Below are positions 56,323 through 63,718 of a stretch of 64,000 nt of DNA, in pieces. The stretch is from Apostichopus japonicus (Eukaryota > Echinodermata > Holothuroidea > Aspidochirotida > Stichopodidae). The stretch spans positions 2,090,501 through 2,154,500 of the forward strand of contig NC_092571.1 in assembly GCF_037975245.1 (NCBI RefSeq), given 5' to 3'. Below the pieces are notes generated by a model. That model was not told the DNA's origin. It saw nothing but the letters and a program-made list of their open reading frames with translations, and searched no databases. The position numbers were made by a program, and so were the translations under genes. The first letter of the stretch is position 1; each line of letters starts with the position of its first letter.

Positions 56323-58702
56323 GAACTTATAAAGCGCTAAAATCTTCGAAGTATTCGATAGCGCTGTACAACCCTAATAGAACGCCAACTTGAAAAAATA
56401 TGAGTCTTCAAACAAGACTTGAACTGACTGAGAGTGGGAGAACTACGCACAGATATTGGCAGACCATTCCAGAGCTTGGGCCCGGCTGATGGAAAGGCAC
56501 GGTCGCCATAGGTTTCCAGTTTAGTTCTGAGAACAGTGAGAGTGAGTGTATTGCTAGAACGCAAGGTATAACGAGTATTGACCTGGAAGGACAGCTCGTC
56601 TGACAAATAGGTGGGTGCCATTCCATGAATGCACTTATACACCAGGAGTAGTACTTTGAACTTAATTCTGAATTCAACAGGCAACCAGTGCAAAGAATGG
56701 AGGATACTCAACGATGGTGTGTTGAAGTCATAGCAGTCTACAACAAGCCTGGCTGCGCTGTTCTGCAGACGTTGCAGTCTCTGAATCAGATACCCTGGAG
56801 TATCATGGAGCAAACTATTGCAATAATCCAAATGGCTATGAATAAATGAATGAACCAAGGTGCTTATAGTTCTAGAAGACATATGCTTCCTAATCTCCTT
56901 TAGATTACAAAAATTTAATAGAAACCAGTCTTGCTAATTTAACTGATATGTTTATCCATTTTCATGTGTTTGTCGAAAATAACCCCGAGGTTGCGGATTT
57001 GATCACAAGAAACAATGGAAGCACCACCAACTTTGATAGACTCATTGACGACCTTTGTGAGCTGGACTGGAGTGCCGAGAATAATGAACTCAGTTTAACT
57101 ATCGTTCAGCTTCAATTTATGAGCAGCCACCCAATCCCTAATATCAGAGATACAATTTTGCATAAGATTGAAAGCTTCGATTTCTGTGGTGTTATGCTGC
57201 GGTTTAAGGTGTGAATCAAATTCTTTCTTTTGAATAATTCTATTCTATTATACTCGAGGTATTCATTGGTGATTGTATACATTCTAAATGATTGCGAAAG
57301 CGCCAACCTTGAGTGATAACTTCTATACATACTATGGTCGTTAGAATCGGAAGTCGAGGCTAATTGTATACGTGAAATAGAACCTGAAGGCGTGAAGTTA
57401 GTACAAGGTGTAACATTTGGCGCGAATCCAACAAATACATGCGTAAGCAAGAAAAGTCTTAAACAAACAATATTGTACCCGTTCTTTGAAACCAGGAGTT
57501 AAATTATCGTCAATGGCTCAACCACAAGTCAAATCGTATGAACTTATAATGAACTAACACTGTGACATTGGGCTGAAATATGTGACGTTCTGTATACTTC
57601 TTATGACTTTTGCTTGTTTTACTTGAATTCTGAAGTCTTGGAATCTGAAGTCAATGTTTGTATTATAACCCCCTCGCTGCCCCCCCCCCCCCCAGAGCAT
57701 TTACTATTTACGAAATATGTAATTAGTTCCTTGCCCTACTGCTTCACTGTAATTACGTTTACGAAATCAGCAAAGAACCTTATAGCTTTACATCTTAATG
57801 TGGATTTGTTTTTGTATAGGCATAGATTAAATTCAAATAAAAGAGAACTATATATATTAGTTCGATTAACACCTAGTCTTACTGCCATTAACATCTTTTT
57901 TTTTGGGGGGGGGGATATGTGAAACAAAATGAATGGTTTGAGGTAGGGACTATCTAAAATCAGACCAGGAGTGTCAAATTCCTGTATCAAGTGTCCTTTG
58001 TCAATATGCATTGACGTGGTTTTGAAAAGGTATGCGTAAGCAATATATAAGGATATCGGTTCAATGCGTTTATTAACGGTAAATCCCTCAAAGGTATAGA
58101 TTCTGAGAATGGTTTGATAAAAGAATTCAAACACATCGTGGCTAATCAGTATACTACATAGCAAAACAAGCCGTGATCCAATGCATGTTGACGAGCACAA
58201 CATGTCCGCTATCCGCCAACTAAATACATTTTTATGTTAAGGACGCTTTGAGGAATGCGTATATGCTTGTATCATATGTACATCACAGTATATATGAATA
58301 GTTAAATTTCTTGTGTATGGTTTTTAGTAGTGGGATAAGTGGTTTGGCAAAGGTGGAGGGGGGGGTGTAGGGGATGACCCCCAACTCCCAACGTCAGTCG
58401 GGGAATAAGGGTTCAGTCGGTTTTGGGGTTTTTTTTTCTGGGGGAAGAAAAAAAACGACCCTATGTGAGAGTTGGCGTCAATGACCCTAGGACAGTCCCT
58501 CTCCTTTATATAATCCTTGATTCGCATCTGGTCCTTCCATTTATGTTCTCTGCTTGTGATGGCACAAACGCCACCGTTGGATGTAAACTTATATATCTTC
58601 CAATGGTCTCTATATTAAACTCTGGATGACAATTTGTGAGCTTAATCACGATAATGTTCTTGAATGACAAATTTACTCACGGAGAGTAATTACAAGAAAA
58701 AA

Positions 58703-58788
<86 letters not shown>

Positions 58789-59860
58789 ATGACCTAATAA
58801 TGACCTACCCGAGATGGCCGTGAATACAACCAGTATACCAGGGTCTTCTGCTGAAGGTTCTTCTTGGAATACAACATGAAGACTATTAGTTTCAGAATCA
58901 AAGCTTCTACTCTCCAAATTGCCAGCAGTTAACCTTCCTGTGGTCTCTACCCGTAGAGGTATAGGGGAGGAAGGCGTCCTTGAATCGAAGATCAAGAAGT
59001 AATCCTCCAAGCCACGGATATCTGAAGATATGTAGTCCACCCTTATCTGGCTATTAGTGGGCCCCGTTATGAACGTGTAACAGGAGACCCCTTCCGGATA
59101 TGCAATGGGAAAACCCGGCGTTGCTAATGCGGCTGCGGGGTAATCAGTTGTTAATGTGATCTGCAAAGGTGCGGTTGGCGTTCCACAAACGGTAGCTTCA
59201 TCTGAGAGGAAATTAATCAAGAAAATTAGCACAATAACCATGGTTTCCTGCATAATAAATATCCCACATTACTTTTTTAAATATCTAGTGTCGTTGATAG
59301 AGTCTCTGTTTTTTTTTTCATGTTTTTTTTTCCCCTCTCTTTGATGTGTTCTCTTTCAATATGTGACATTCTCATATGAGGACAAATTTAATATTAGATA
59401 GCTTCATAACATCAACGCAGAATTTTCCACTTACCTATAGCATAAAAAACCACCCTCATTGTGAAGCCTGCTCCCGTAAACCCTCCTGAAGAAAATCCCA
59501 CCGTGACTTTATCCGCTTCACCGTCACCGGATGATGGCGAGACAGCTGCGTCATGATCACTGTGTATAACAGCCAAGCTGGCTGATACTGTCGTTTCCTC
59601 AACGCCGTTTCTAGAAAATGTGACCATAATACTATCCGCGGTGCCCGCATCTCCACTCGGTGTGGCATAAACCGTGATACCGGGGCTTACCGATGGAATG
59701 TTAGTCAGTTCGAATGTCCACGTGCATGTATCAGTCACATAGTTTGCCGGTATGATAATTTCGATTTCTTGACAGGCCGCAGAGGGGTAGTTACTCCAGT
59801 CGATGTTAAACATCTGGGTTGTACCCCCACATGATCCCCAGGATGTATCAGCCGGTGGAC
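38397..59860 (-). CDS. Modular secreted protein: CUB/Calx-beta modules fused to a TIE-receptor-like Ig-EGF ectodomain (5' end incomplete)
   Basis: Fourteen exons on the minus strand, in order: 59860-59435, 59201-58809, 55301-55215, 54758-54318, 52352-52272, 50011-49907, 48608-48363, 47910-47773, 44804-44571, 44164-43874, 42125-41859, 41273-41136, 40841-40677, 38485-38397. Joined, they give about 1,030 residues in one frame; every junction is GT/AG and every complete exon is class 1-1. Modules: CUB, CUB, short Cys-rich, CUB, EGF, Calx-beta, Calx-beta, unknown, Ig-like, then three EGF-like units matching the TIE1/TIE2 EGF triplet in cysteine spacing. TIE receptors bind angiopoietins and continue with Ig, FN3, transmembrane and kinase domains; here translation stops in the third EGF. 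A secreted binding protein or decoy is inferred. It could also be a decaying TIE paralogue. The first exon (signal peptide) is not identified with confidence. Confidence 0.8.
38777..39460. repeat. GAGTCGA-type 7-bp minisatellite
   Basis: About 680 bases of GAGTCGA, GAGCCGA, GACGAGA and GATAGTC variants in the last intron of the TIE-like gene. CpG-dense. It reads open in several frames on both strands, producing S/R/L/D-rich artefact peptides. Confidence 0.95.
40677..40841 (-). CDS. TIE-like gene exon: second EGF-like unit
   Basis: Acceptor ATTCTTCCAG, donor GTAAGT, class 1-1. Encodes YPNADTFGKSQRFSC... through FCYGGLYGCSCGCGWWGPNC. The THTFG-like start, FC-x-x-x-x-YGCSC and GW-G-xC are the hallmarks of TIE EGF2. 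Confidence 0.85.
41136..41273 (-). CDS. TIE-like gene exon: first EGF-like unit
   Basis: Acceptor CTTTCGTAG, donor GTGAGT, class 1-1. Encodes DCTFGMYKDG... TCPVCQNGGVCELDGTC... FSGELCEL. The CPxCxNGGVCxxDGxCxCPP pattern matches TIE EGF1 and laminin-type EGFs. Confidence 0.87.
   Translation of the reverse strand: MVLSVCIRMGQGPARLPVRCVKMAAYVSLTEHVAVLRVFLESCVN
41624..41840. repeat. CCCACC/CCACTCC-rich tract in intron
   Basis: Low-complexity pyrimidine- and C-rich sequence (CCACCCACCCAATTCACTCC variants). The minus strand is G-rich. Open frames here are artefacts. Confidence 0.8.
41859..42125 (-). CDS. TIE-like gene exon: Ig-like domain
   Basis: Acceptor ATCTCTTCTAG, donor GTGAGA, class 1-1. 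Encodes DCLNSVDTTITVYPS...SLSCPTDIKWRKDDRIL... EGWFAMIQVIVSG. The SC-P--I-W-KDD pattern resembles strands B-C of an Ig domain; the second Ig cysteine is not evident. Position just before the EGF triplet equals that of Ig2 in vertebrate TIE receptors. Confidence 0.78.
42465..43680. mobile_element. Unclassified interspersed repeat in intron
   Basis: The left end has AGAAGCTCATACC and the right end the reverse-complementary-like GCTGGTATGAGCTAAAA. The body contains repeated GACCTTTGACC(C/T)CAAAT phrases, GTGACCAAGTTTCAT/GTCCAAGTTTCATG and a (GATAGAGT)n stretch at 43573-43630. Such motifs are typical of dispersed repeats in marine invertebrates. No intact coding frame. Confidence 0.6.
43874..44164 (-). 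CDS. TIE-like gene exon: unrecognised ~97-residue module
   Basis: Acceptor GATTCTTACAG, donor GTGAGA, class 1-1. Encodes DAVDNTVIIDRPEIRKG... FSSQCQPYTYRKI... LPARRLGHHQFIVG... TPISG. It has a single cysteine and a beta-like alternation but I recognise no named domain. It sits where Ig1 of TIE receptors would be; homology is not demonstrated. Confidence 0.75.
44571..44804 (-). CDS. TIE-like gene exon: second Calx-beta, C-terminal part
   Basis: Acceptor AAACGCTTAG, donor GTAAGA, class 1-1. Encodes VLTYVDVSTSGAMDYAG... then VDFQVTIVDDDVEESTEELL... TVRIADD. The IVDDDVEESTEELLIIL block and the closing IADD are typical Calx-beta features (acidic Ca2+-binding loops in Na/Ca exchangers and integrin beta4-type proteins). 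Confidence 0.87.
45480..47175 (+). pseudogene. LINE reverse-transcriptase C-terminal remnant with internal 135-bp amplification
   Basis: The flanks of the array read as degraded RT C-terminus: RTSARIIV near 45500, RIMFKVLLLLYKSLPQ near 45560, and GPKQWNALPNHI near 47060 followed by a stop. Frames are broken. The segment encoding (I/G)GPKQWNALPNHIKNAQT has been amplified in between (see the repeat entry). Confidence 0.75.
45632..46985 (+). repeat. 135-bp tandem array (about 11 starts) derived from a LINE ORF2
   Basis: GATCATCGGTCCGAAACAAT-type starts lie at 45632, 45767, 45902, 46037, 46172, 46307, 46440, 46575, 46710, 46845 and 46980 (degenerate). The spacing is 135 except one of 133. Because 135 is divisible by three, long open frames appear on both strands, but the protein is not a plausible gene. 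Confidence 0.93.
47519..47562 (+). repeat. Dispersed GAAGAAG...GAAAC stem-loop motif, copy 4
   Basis: CAGCCTCCGAAAAAAAGATC, then CCGCTAGGATCGAAACGTC. GATCC/GGATC form a short stem. Same arrangement as in the intron-14 foldback element. Confidence 0.55.
47773..47910 (-). CDS. TIE-like gene exon: second Calx-beta, N-terminal part
   Basis: Acceptor TTTTCTTGTAG, donor GTACGT, class 1-1. Encodes DTAKLPIEFASAFYEISENL... PIPETGTIG. The pattern FxxxxYEISENxGxxxxTI is the first strand pair of a Calx-beta domain; it continues in the exon at 44804-44571. Confidence 0.82.
48363..48608 (-). CDS. TIE-like gene exon: first Calx-beta, C-terminal part
   Basis: Acceptor CCGTCGTTCAG, donor GTACGT, class 1-1. 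Encodes VMQVDASSTAFEGSEYDVV... TIDDIFREAQETLTLVAS... ITITIDDTPG. The DD-x-FREAQETLTL block and the final IDD mark a Calx-beta domain. Confidence 0.85.
48845..49665. repeat. ~26-bp minisatellite rich in GATCTAGCTAGATT
   Basis: About thirty variants of TCAGATATGATCTAGCTAGATTATAG lie between the two exons of the first Calx-beta domain. Variant units (GTTTAGTCTGAGATAATTTA) recur every few copies, suggesting higher-order expansion. CTAG palindromes dominate. Confidence 0.93.
49907..50011 (-). CDS. TIE-like gene exon: first Calx-beta, N-terminal part
   Basis: Acceptor TTTTCACTTACAG, donor GTGAGA, class 1-1. Encodes VVLITLTVDTPIVTEGDSFT... TAETSVG. VTEGDSFTIT is a classic opening of Calx-beta (also possible in Ig). 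It pairs with the exon at 48608-48363 across the minisatellite intron. Confidence 0.8.
50463..50730 (-). mobile_element. tRNA-derived SINE with (ATAC)n tail
   Basis: On the minus strand the head reads TAGCCTAGTGGTTAACG (A box) and CCGGTTCGATTCCCC (B box); the body contains CTTCGGTCAGCTTGCGAG and TCGCGAGTTCCTGCTTGC, and it ends in (ATAC)n. A second copy with the same body and tail is at 60465-60671. Confidence 0.85.
51124..51514 (+). mobile_element. tRNA-derived SINE with (TAA)n tail
   Basis: Head: GTGGTCAAGCGGTTAAGGC (A box) and AGGTTCGAGCCCTGG (B box). Body: GTTGTGTCCTTAGGTAAGGC. Tail: TGCGCTATATAAATACCGG followed by (TAA)n. Same general type as the element at 25672-25988. Confidence 0.85.
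52272..52352 (-). CDS. TIE-like gene exon: EGF-like unit
   Basis: Acceptor TTTTATTGACAG, donor GTAAGT, class 1-1. Encodes GCDDRCINGGQCTCSCLSGY... GGRC. The CxxxCxNGGxCxCxCxxGYYGGRC pattern is EGF-like, with compressed cysteine spacing in the middle. Confidence 0.84.
52353..54317. other. Intron between EGF and third CUB exons
   Basis: About 2 kb, AT-rich, a poly(C) run near 52537. No additional exon recognised on either strand. Confidence 0.55.
54318..54758 (-). CDS. TIE-like gene exon: third CUB domain
   Basis: Acceptor CTTCTTTGAAG, donor GTGAGT, class 1-1. Encodes GGFAPTVSPADENQCGATI... SPGYNGAGYTNADECRWII... FQLAGRDNLVIS... VAFEIRVVDN. QCGxxI, SPGY-x-Y-ADECRWII and a final beta strand are CUB features with the first cysteine pair present and the second absent. 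A simple-sequence stretch (TA)n directly adjoins the acceptor side at 54780. Confidence 0.85.
54780..54824. repeat. (TA)n microsatellite
   Basis: TA dinucleotides about 20 bases upstream (on the minus strand) of the third CUB exon acceptor. Confidence 0.9.
54853..54952. repeat. Imperfect ~45-bp inverted repeat
   Basis: GTTGTTACTCAAGAGTTTCG... CAGACAAC is mirrored by GTTGTCTGATGATCACTCAA... GAATAACAAT around a 7-base centre (CCTTTTC). Several mismatches. Likely part of a foldback element. Confidence 0.75.
55215..55301 (-). CDS. TIE-like gene exon: short Cys-rich segment
   Basis: Acceptor GCTCCTTCTTCAG, donor GTAAGA, class 1-1. Encodes EPLAMKECTPCGCAGVTNAD... NPVCAISG (29 residues, four cysteines). 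It links CUB domains; the family is not clear. Confidence 0.75.
56285..57210 (-). pseudogene. 5'-truncated non-LTR retrotransposon (RT C-terminus)
   Basis: On the minus strand: KLKLNDSKTEFIILGTP near 57110, LGVIFDKHMKM near 56970, then HSHLDYCNSLLHD, LQRLQNSAARLV, LHWLPVEFRIKFKVLLLVYK, GPKLWNGLPISVR, closing near 56337. Several stops break the frame. The 3' end is followed by a (TTA)n tail at 56287-56321. Features fit the Jockey/CR1/L2 group; clade not resolved. Confidence 0.88.
57211..58680. other. Intron interior without recognised genes
   Basis: AT-rich with poly(C) near 57680, poly(G) near 57905 and 58360, poly(A) near 58446. No exon supported. Confidence 0.5.
58704..58787. repeat. (TA)n microsatellite
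   Basis: TA dinucleotides just beyond the donor of the second CUB exon. Confidence 0.95.
58809..59201 (-). CDS. TIE-like gene exon: second CUB domain
   Basis: Acceptor ATTTCCTCTCAG, donor GTAGGT, class 1-1. Encodes DEATVCGTPTAPLQITL... ATPGFPIAYPEGVSCYTFI... LEDYFLIFDSRTPSSPIPLR... VVFTAISG. Pattern CG...SPGFP..YP..xxCYTFI...D.F.I.D is CUB-like, with two cysteines. The frame stays open upstream of the acceptor to ATGs at 59253 and 59241, giving a hydrophobic start MVIVLIFLINFLS, so an alternative first exon is possible. Confidence 0.85.
59435..59860 (-). CDS. TIE-like gene exon: first CUB-like domain (5'-most exon found)
   Basis: Donor GTAAGT; acceptor CATCACCAG with a weak pyrimidine tract, class 1-1. 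Encodes GPPADTSWGSCGGTTQMFNI... AACQEIEIIIPANYVTDTCTW... MRVVFYAIG. CGG start, CQEI and C-x-W elements resemble CUB. Upstream exons with signal peptide are missing or outside the window. Confidence 0.78.
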
Positions 59861-60212
59861 CTGGTGATGGATTATGGTGCTCGTGAATATTATAGTCAAT
59901 TTATTTGTAATCCTGCAAACCAGGTCTAATTGAGAGCAAAATCATCTAATCATATCTAAGTGGAATGCTATCCAGTAAAAATCAACTGATCTTTTATCGC
60001 AACAGCATTTTGTAATATCTGAACTATGTTACAGCTTACCTTCTACAGCAGTATAGCTCTTTCATCTCTTTTACTTTCGTCTCATTTTGTCCGTTGTCCT
60101 GTCAAACTTTTCAATTTTATTTTTTCAATATTCGATGTTCCAATTAGGCTGTCTGTTCCTACGACGATGTGGACAAAGTGTCATCTGTCTGGTTTTTTTT
60201 TTCCTTCTCAGT

Positions 60213-60255
60213 TTGCCTTTGAAGAAGGTCCTGATAGGTTCGAAACTTTTACAGT
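60213..60255 (+). repeat. Dispersed GAAGAAG...GAAAC stem-loop motif, copy 5
   Basis: TTTGCCTTTGAAGAAGGTCC, then TGATAGGTTCGAAAC. Diverged copy of the motif in the intron-14 foldback. Confidence 0.5.
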
Positions 60256-60464
60256 TGACGTTTTATGCACTATTTGACTAACTTACAGTTTTTTATTTCT
60301 TTTGATGATTTTTACAATGTTTCTTGTAATAGTATTACTGCAGTTTTGCGATTCCTTTGTCTCTTTCAAGCAGGCCCTGAGAAATACCTTTTTCGTAACT
60401 ATATTAAACGATCCTGTTTAAATCACGCCAGGATAACTATATATTAAATCAAGGAGGGAAACGT

Positions 60465-60671
60465 ATACGGTCACCGGTTCGAGTCACTCCAAGATTAATG
60501 TATGTCGTCCAGTAGTTACAGAGCTGTTGACAATTGACAATTCATAACCATGGTCGTTAAATATGAATGTAAGAGACTGACTTCGGTCAGCTTGCGGCTT
60601 TGATAAGCCAATGAGGCTTCTTCGCGAGTTCCTGCTTACAGGAGGATCTAAAATGCATACATACATACAAA
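60465..60671 (+). mobile_element. Diverged SINE copy with (CATA)n tail
   Basis: B-box-like CCGGTTCGAGTC near 60474, then CTTCGGTCAGCTTGCGGC, TTCGCGAGTTCCTGCTTAC and a CATACATACATAC tail. Matches the body of the SINE at 50463-50730; the head is degraded. Confidence 0.75.
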
Positions 60672-61099
60672 TCAAAGGGGGAATTGTTAAGCATACAGAA
60701 AACTCATTACGTATAGCAGCTGAGCATGACAGACATCTTACATCATTAATAACGTCATAAATTTACACCCAAAAATTTACACCCATACAAACCTTTCTTT
60801 GTTGGAAATGTTGCACATTGTTTTATTTATTTTTTTAATATAATTGTTTTCAAAATGAGATCAGCTCAACGTAAGGAAGTACGATTGCATGAAAGTGAAA
60901 AATCTTCCAGTTGGCTGGATTTTTTTCTAGTATCACCGCGGCAAAAGCTTCTAAAGTTTTGTTCGATGGGTATTCCATGTTTAACTTCCATAATCATCTA
61001 TTTCCTTTTCTTCACAAGCAAGTTTCATTTCAAATCAGGAACTAAAAGTCAAAGCTTTTCCCCATTGCCTATGGTATTTATGCTAATAGGTTAAAGATC

Positions 61100-61446
61100 T
61101 GCTTTATTGGCTCCAATTATAGCACGCTATAGCTACGAAGGTTTTGTGATTACGTAATCGACCTGCCACGGTCATAAATCGACCCCATGCAGGCTCTACA
61201 ATGAGCCTGCATAGCTTCTTAACACCATTAGGCTCTTTTGGTAAACACTGTATGGGAAACATGCTCATGTTTACAGTGTAGGTTATCATACAGCGTTTTC
61301 ACAAAGACCCTCATACAAGAAAAATATGTGGCAGGCAATGCAGACTAATTGGTAAAAAGGGTTCATTTTACGACCAAGGCAGGTCGATTACGTAATCTCA
61401 AGAAACTTTTCCATGATAGCGTGCTATAGTTGGGGTCAATACAGCA
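61100..61446. mobile_element. MITE with ~70-bp terminal inverted repeats
   Basis: The left arm (CTGCTTTATTGGCTCC... TACGTAATCGACCTGCC) matches the complement of the right arm (GGCAGGTCGATTACGTAATC... GTCAATACAGCAG). Inside are two smaller hairpins: GCAGGCTC/GAGCCTGC near 61195 and AAACACTGTA/TACAGTGT near 61250. No coding capacity. Confidence 0.82.
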
Positions 61447-61654
61447 GACGTCTGGACGCTGAAGTATGGGGGTTCCAAACCACTTCACTTCATCAGTTGC
61501 GCATTTCATCATTCGCGTGCTGGAGAATCTAACCCAGGCTTTGGGTGTCGTATTTTGAACAATTATAATGTTTGAAAAAGACTAAGGGTGGTTTGGTAAA
61601 CTTTAAGCACTTTAGCTGCTCTCCGATTTTGAACACGTTTTAATCAGATCACTG

Positions 61655-62381
61655 CCCAGGCGCGGCGGAACGGAAAAATTATTGGGGGGCTAATGTGTGG
61701 AGACTATCTAAGCGGAGCGCCACATTCGGTTGGCGCGGAGCGTACAAGAAAATTTTGGGTTATTTCAAACCCCCAGATGGCCGGAAACGGCACTTCCCGT
61801 GTGTTTTATGCTGCGAATACCTAGCCCTAAAATATGGGTCTCAAGTCTGCAATTTCTCAGATTGCACGTAAAAGTCTGTAAAAACATTGTAATTTGTATA
61901 TTCGATGGTGTTTTAAGAGAGTAGCTATTATACTCGTAGTGTACTCGCAAAGACGTTTTTGAGTGTAGTAAGGGCAGTGGCGGAGCTAGGGGTATTGGTC
62001 GGGGGGGGGGATAATGGTCTGTAGGGGCGCTTTCGACACTATCTAAGCGGAGCGCCACCACAGGTTGGCGCGGAGCGTACAGAAAAATTTTAAGTAAAGA
62101 TACTCCCTAGATTGCAGGAAATGACCCTTTCCGGGCCTTGCTAATTTGCAGATAAACGGAGAATAAATAGGTGTCGTCGCCATTTTGTCGGAAAATTACA
62201 CCAACAGAATATGACAAATGTCAATAGGTATATGAGAGCGCAATAAAATAGTCAATAATAGCGAATAAGTAAAAAGTATAGTGAAAAGCTGAAAAGGGCG
62301 CCAGCAGTCCATTTGAGTCTGTCGGGGGGGGGGGGGGGGGGGCATCCGCCCCCTGACTGTATATATGGACGCTCCGCCACT
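61655..62381 (+). mobile_element. Two adjacent poly(G)-type miniature elements
   Basis: The second element starts CAGTGGCGGAGCTAGGGG (61976) and ends with the complement GCTCCGCCACT (62370-62381). Both carry the dispersed core: AAGCGGAGCGCCAC, TTGGCGCGGAGCGTACA, at 61700-61800 and 62040-62130. A run of about 20 G at 62324-62342 lies inside. Confidence 0.65.
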
Positions 62382-63213
62382 AAGTAAGGGGATGTTGGAG
62401 AACTGGCTGAAATGAGGCAAGTCATTGGCCTAAGACGAAGTTGTGTTACGCTTACTGGTACTCACACTCACTGCTTCCACTTTTCACGGGGCGTGAAGAC
62501 GCGGTTGGGGTGACAATGTGGTCTATAGCCAGGGGACGGGCCGAGGGTCCCCCAGCAATTACTAGAATTATTACACCTATATAGTATACGTGTGCATCGG
62601 ACAGATCGACAAGTATGCATTGAAAAATGGGCAGATGCACGTTTCGGAGCCTTGGTAAATATTGGGGGGGGGGGGCTTATCATGCATTTGCCCCCTCAAC
62701 TTTTTCGTTGGGGGGGGGGGCTGAGCCCCCCAAGCCCCCCGGTTCCGCCGCCACTGTCACTGCATATATATTTAGCACCCCACGTACAGGGTATTCAAGG
62801 CCTGGATAATGAAGAATACATCTATGGTCTCTTTAATTTTGTATAAAAAAAACACACGCAAATGTGGACAAACAATTTTCCTTCTTTAATTTTCGCATCA
62901 CATGTAAATGAAGGCGAAAGGGACTTACATTTGTATCTAATATGTTCAGCGAACGGAACTGTACTACTCGGTATGAGAGTGTTAGTAGCCTATACTTGTA
63001 CGGGTGTGGATGGTTGAATAGGTGATGATGGTAGGGTTAGGAAGGGTACGGAACGTTAGGTAGGATCGGGGAAGGGGAAAGGCAAAAATGAAAAAGGGGA
63101 AGGTGAAAGTGAGAGCAGAGACGAATTGCTTCATGATATAGTGCTTGAAAGAATGTTCTACGATTGATAGTTAGATGGCTATGAAACTGAAGGGCTATTA
63201 ACATTTACCTCGT

Positions 63214-63718
63214 TATTCTACTTAAGTATAGAACCAATTCCACTTAATTAGAATACAATTAAGCTTAAGTGAAATTGATTGCACTTAAGTAGAATACAAT
63301 TAAGCTTAAGTGAAATTAATTGCACTTAAGTAGAATTGCATTTTACTTAAGTGCAATTGTATTCCATTTAAGTAAAATTACCACTTTCTTTTAAGCTTAA
63401 GTTAAATTCAATTTCACTTCAGCTTAATTGTATTCTACTTAAGTAAAATACAATTCTACTTAAGTAAAATGGATTTTAGCTTAAGTAAAAGTGTCATTCT
63501 TTTTCACTTAAGCTAAATGAAGTTTACTTAAGTAATATTGTATTTTACTTAAGTAGAATTGAATTTAACTTAAGCTAAATTGTATTCTACTTAAGTAGAA
63601 TAAAAATGCACTTAAACTAAATACAATTGCATTTTACTTAAGTAAAATTCAATTCTACTAAAGTAAAATACAATTAAGCTTAAATGGAATTGAAGGATCG
63701 GTCGTATGGCAAGCCGTT
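63214..63718. repeat. Palindromic CTTAAG array flanked by a 16-bp direct repeat
   Basis: About sixteen CTTAAG cores in roughly 450 bases, commonly 20-24 bases apart, alternating TACTTAAGTA, CACTTAAGTG-like and AAGCTTAAG contexts. Flanking TTAACATTTACCTCGT occurs at 63198-63213 and 63719-63734. Units are self-complementary, so the array can form many short hairpins. Confidence 0.85.

Noticed and set aside
56948-57214. Plus-strand open frame of 88 codons
   Set aside because: Antisense shadow of the LINE reverse-transcriptase fragment on the minus strand.
62468-62640. Possible 5' exon of the TIE-like gene (hydrophobic VYYIGVIILVIAGG followed by a GTGAGT donor in phase 1)
   Set aside because: Phase fits, but there is no suitable ATG near the hydrophobic part and the segment lies amid poly(G) elements. 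Only cDNA could rescue it.
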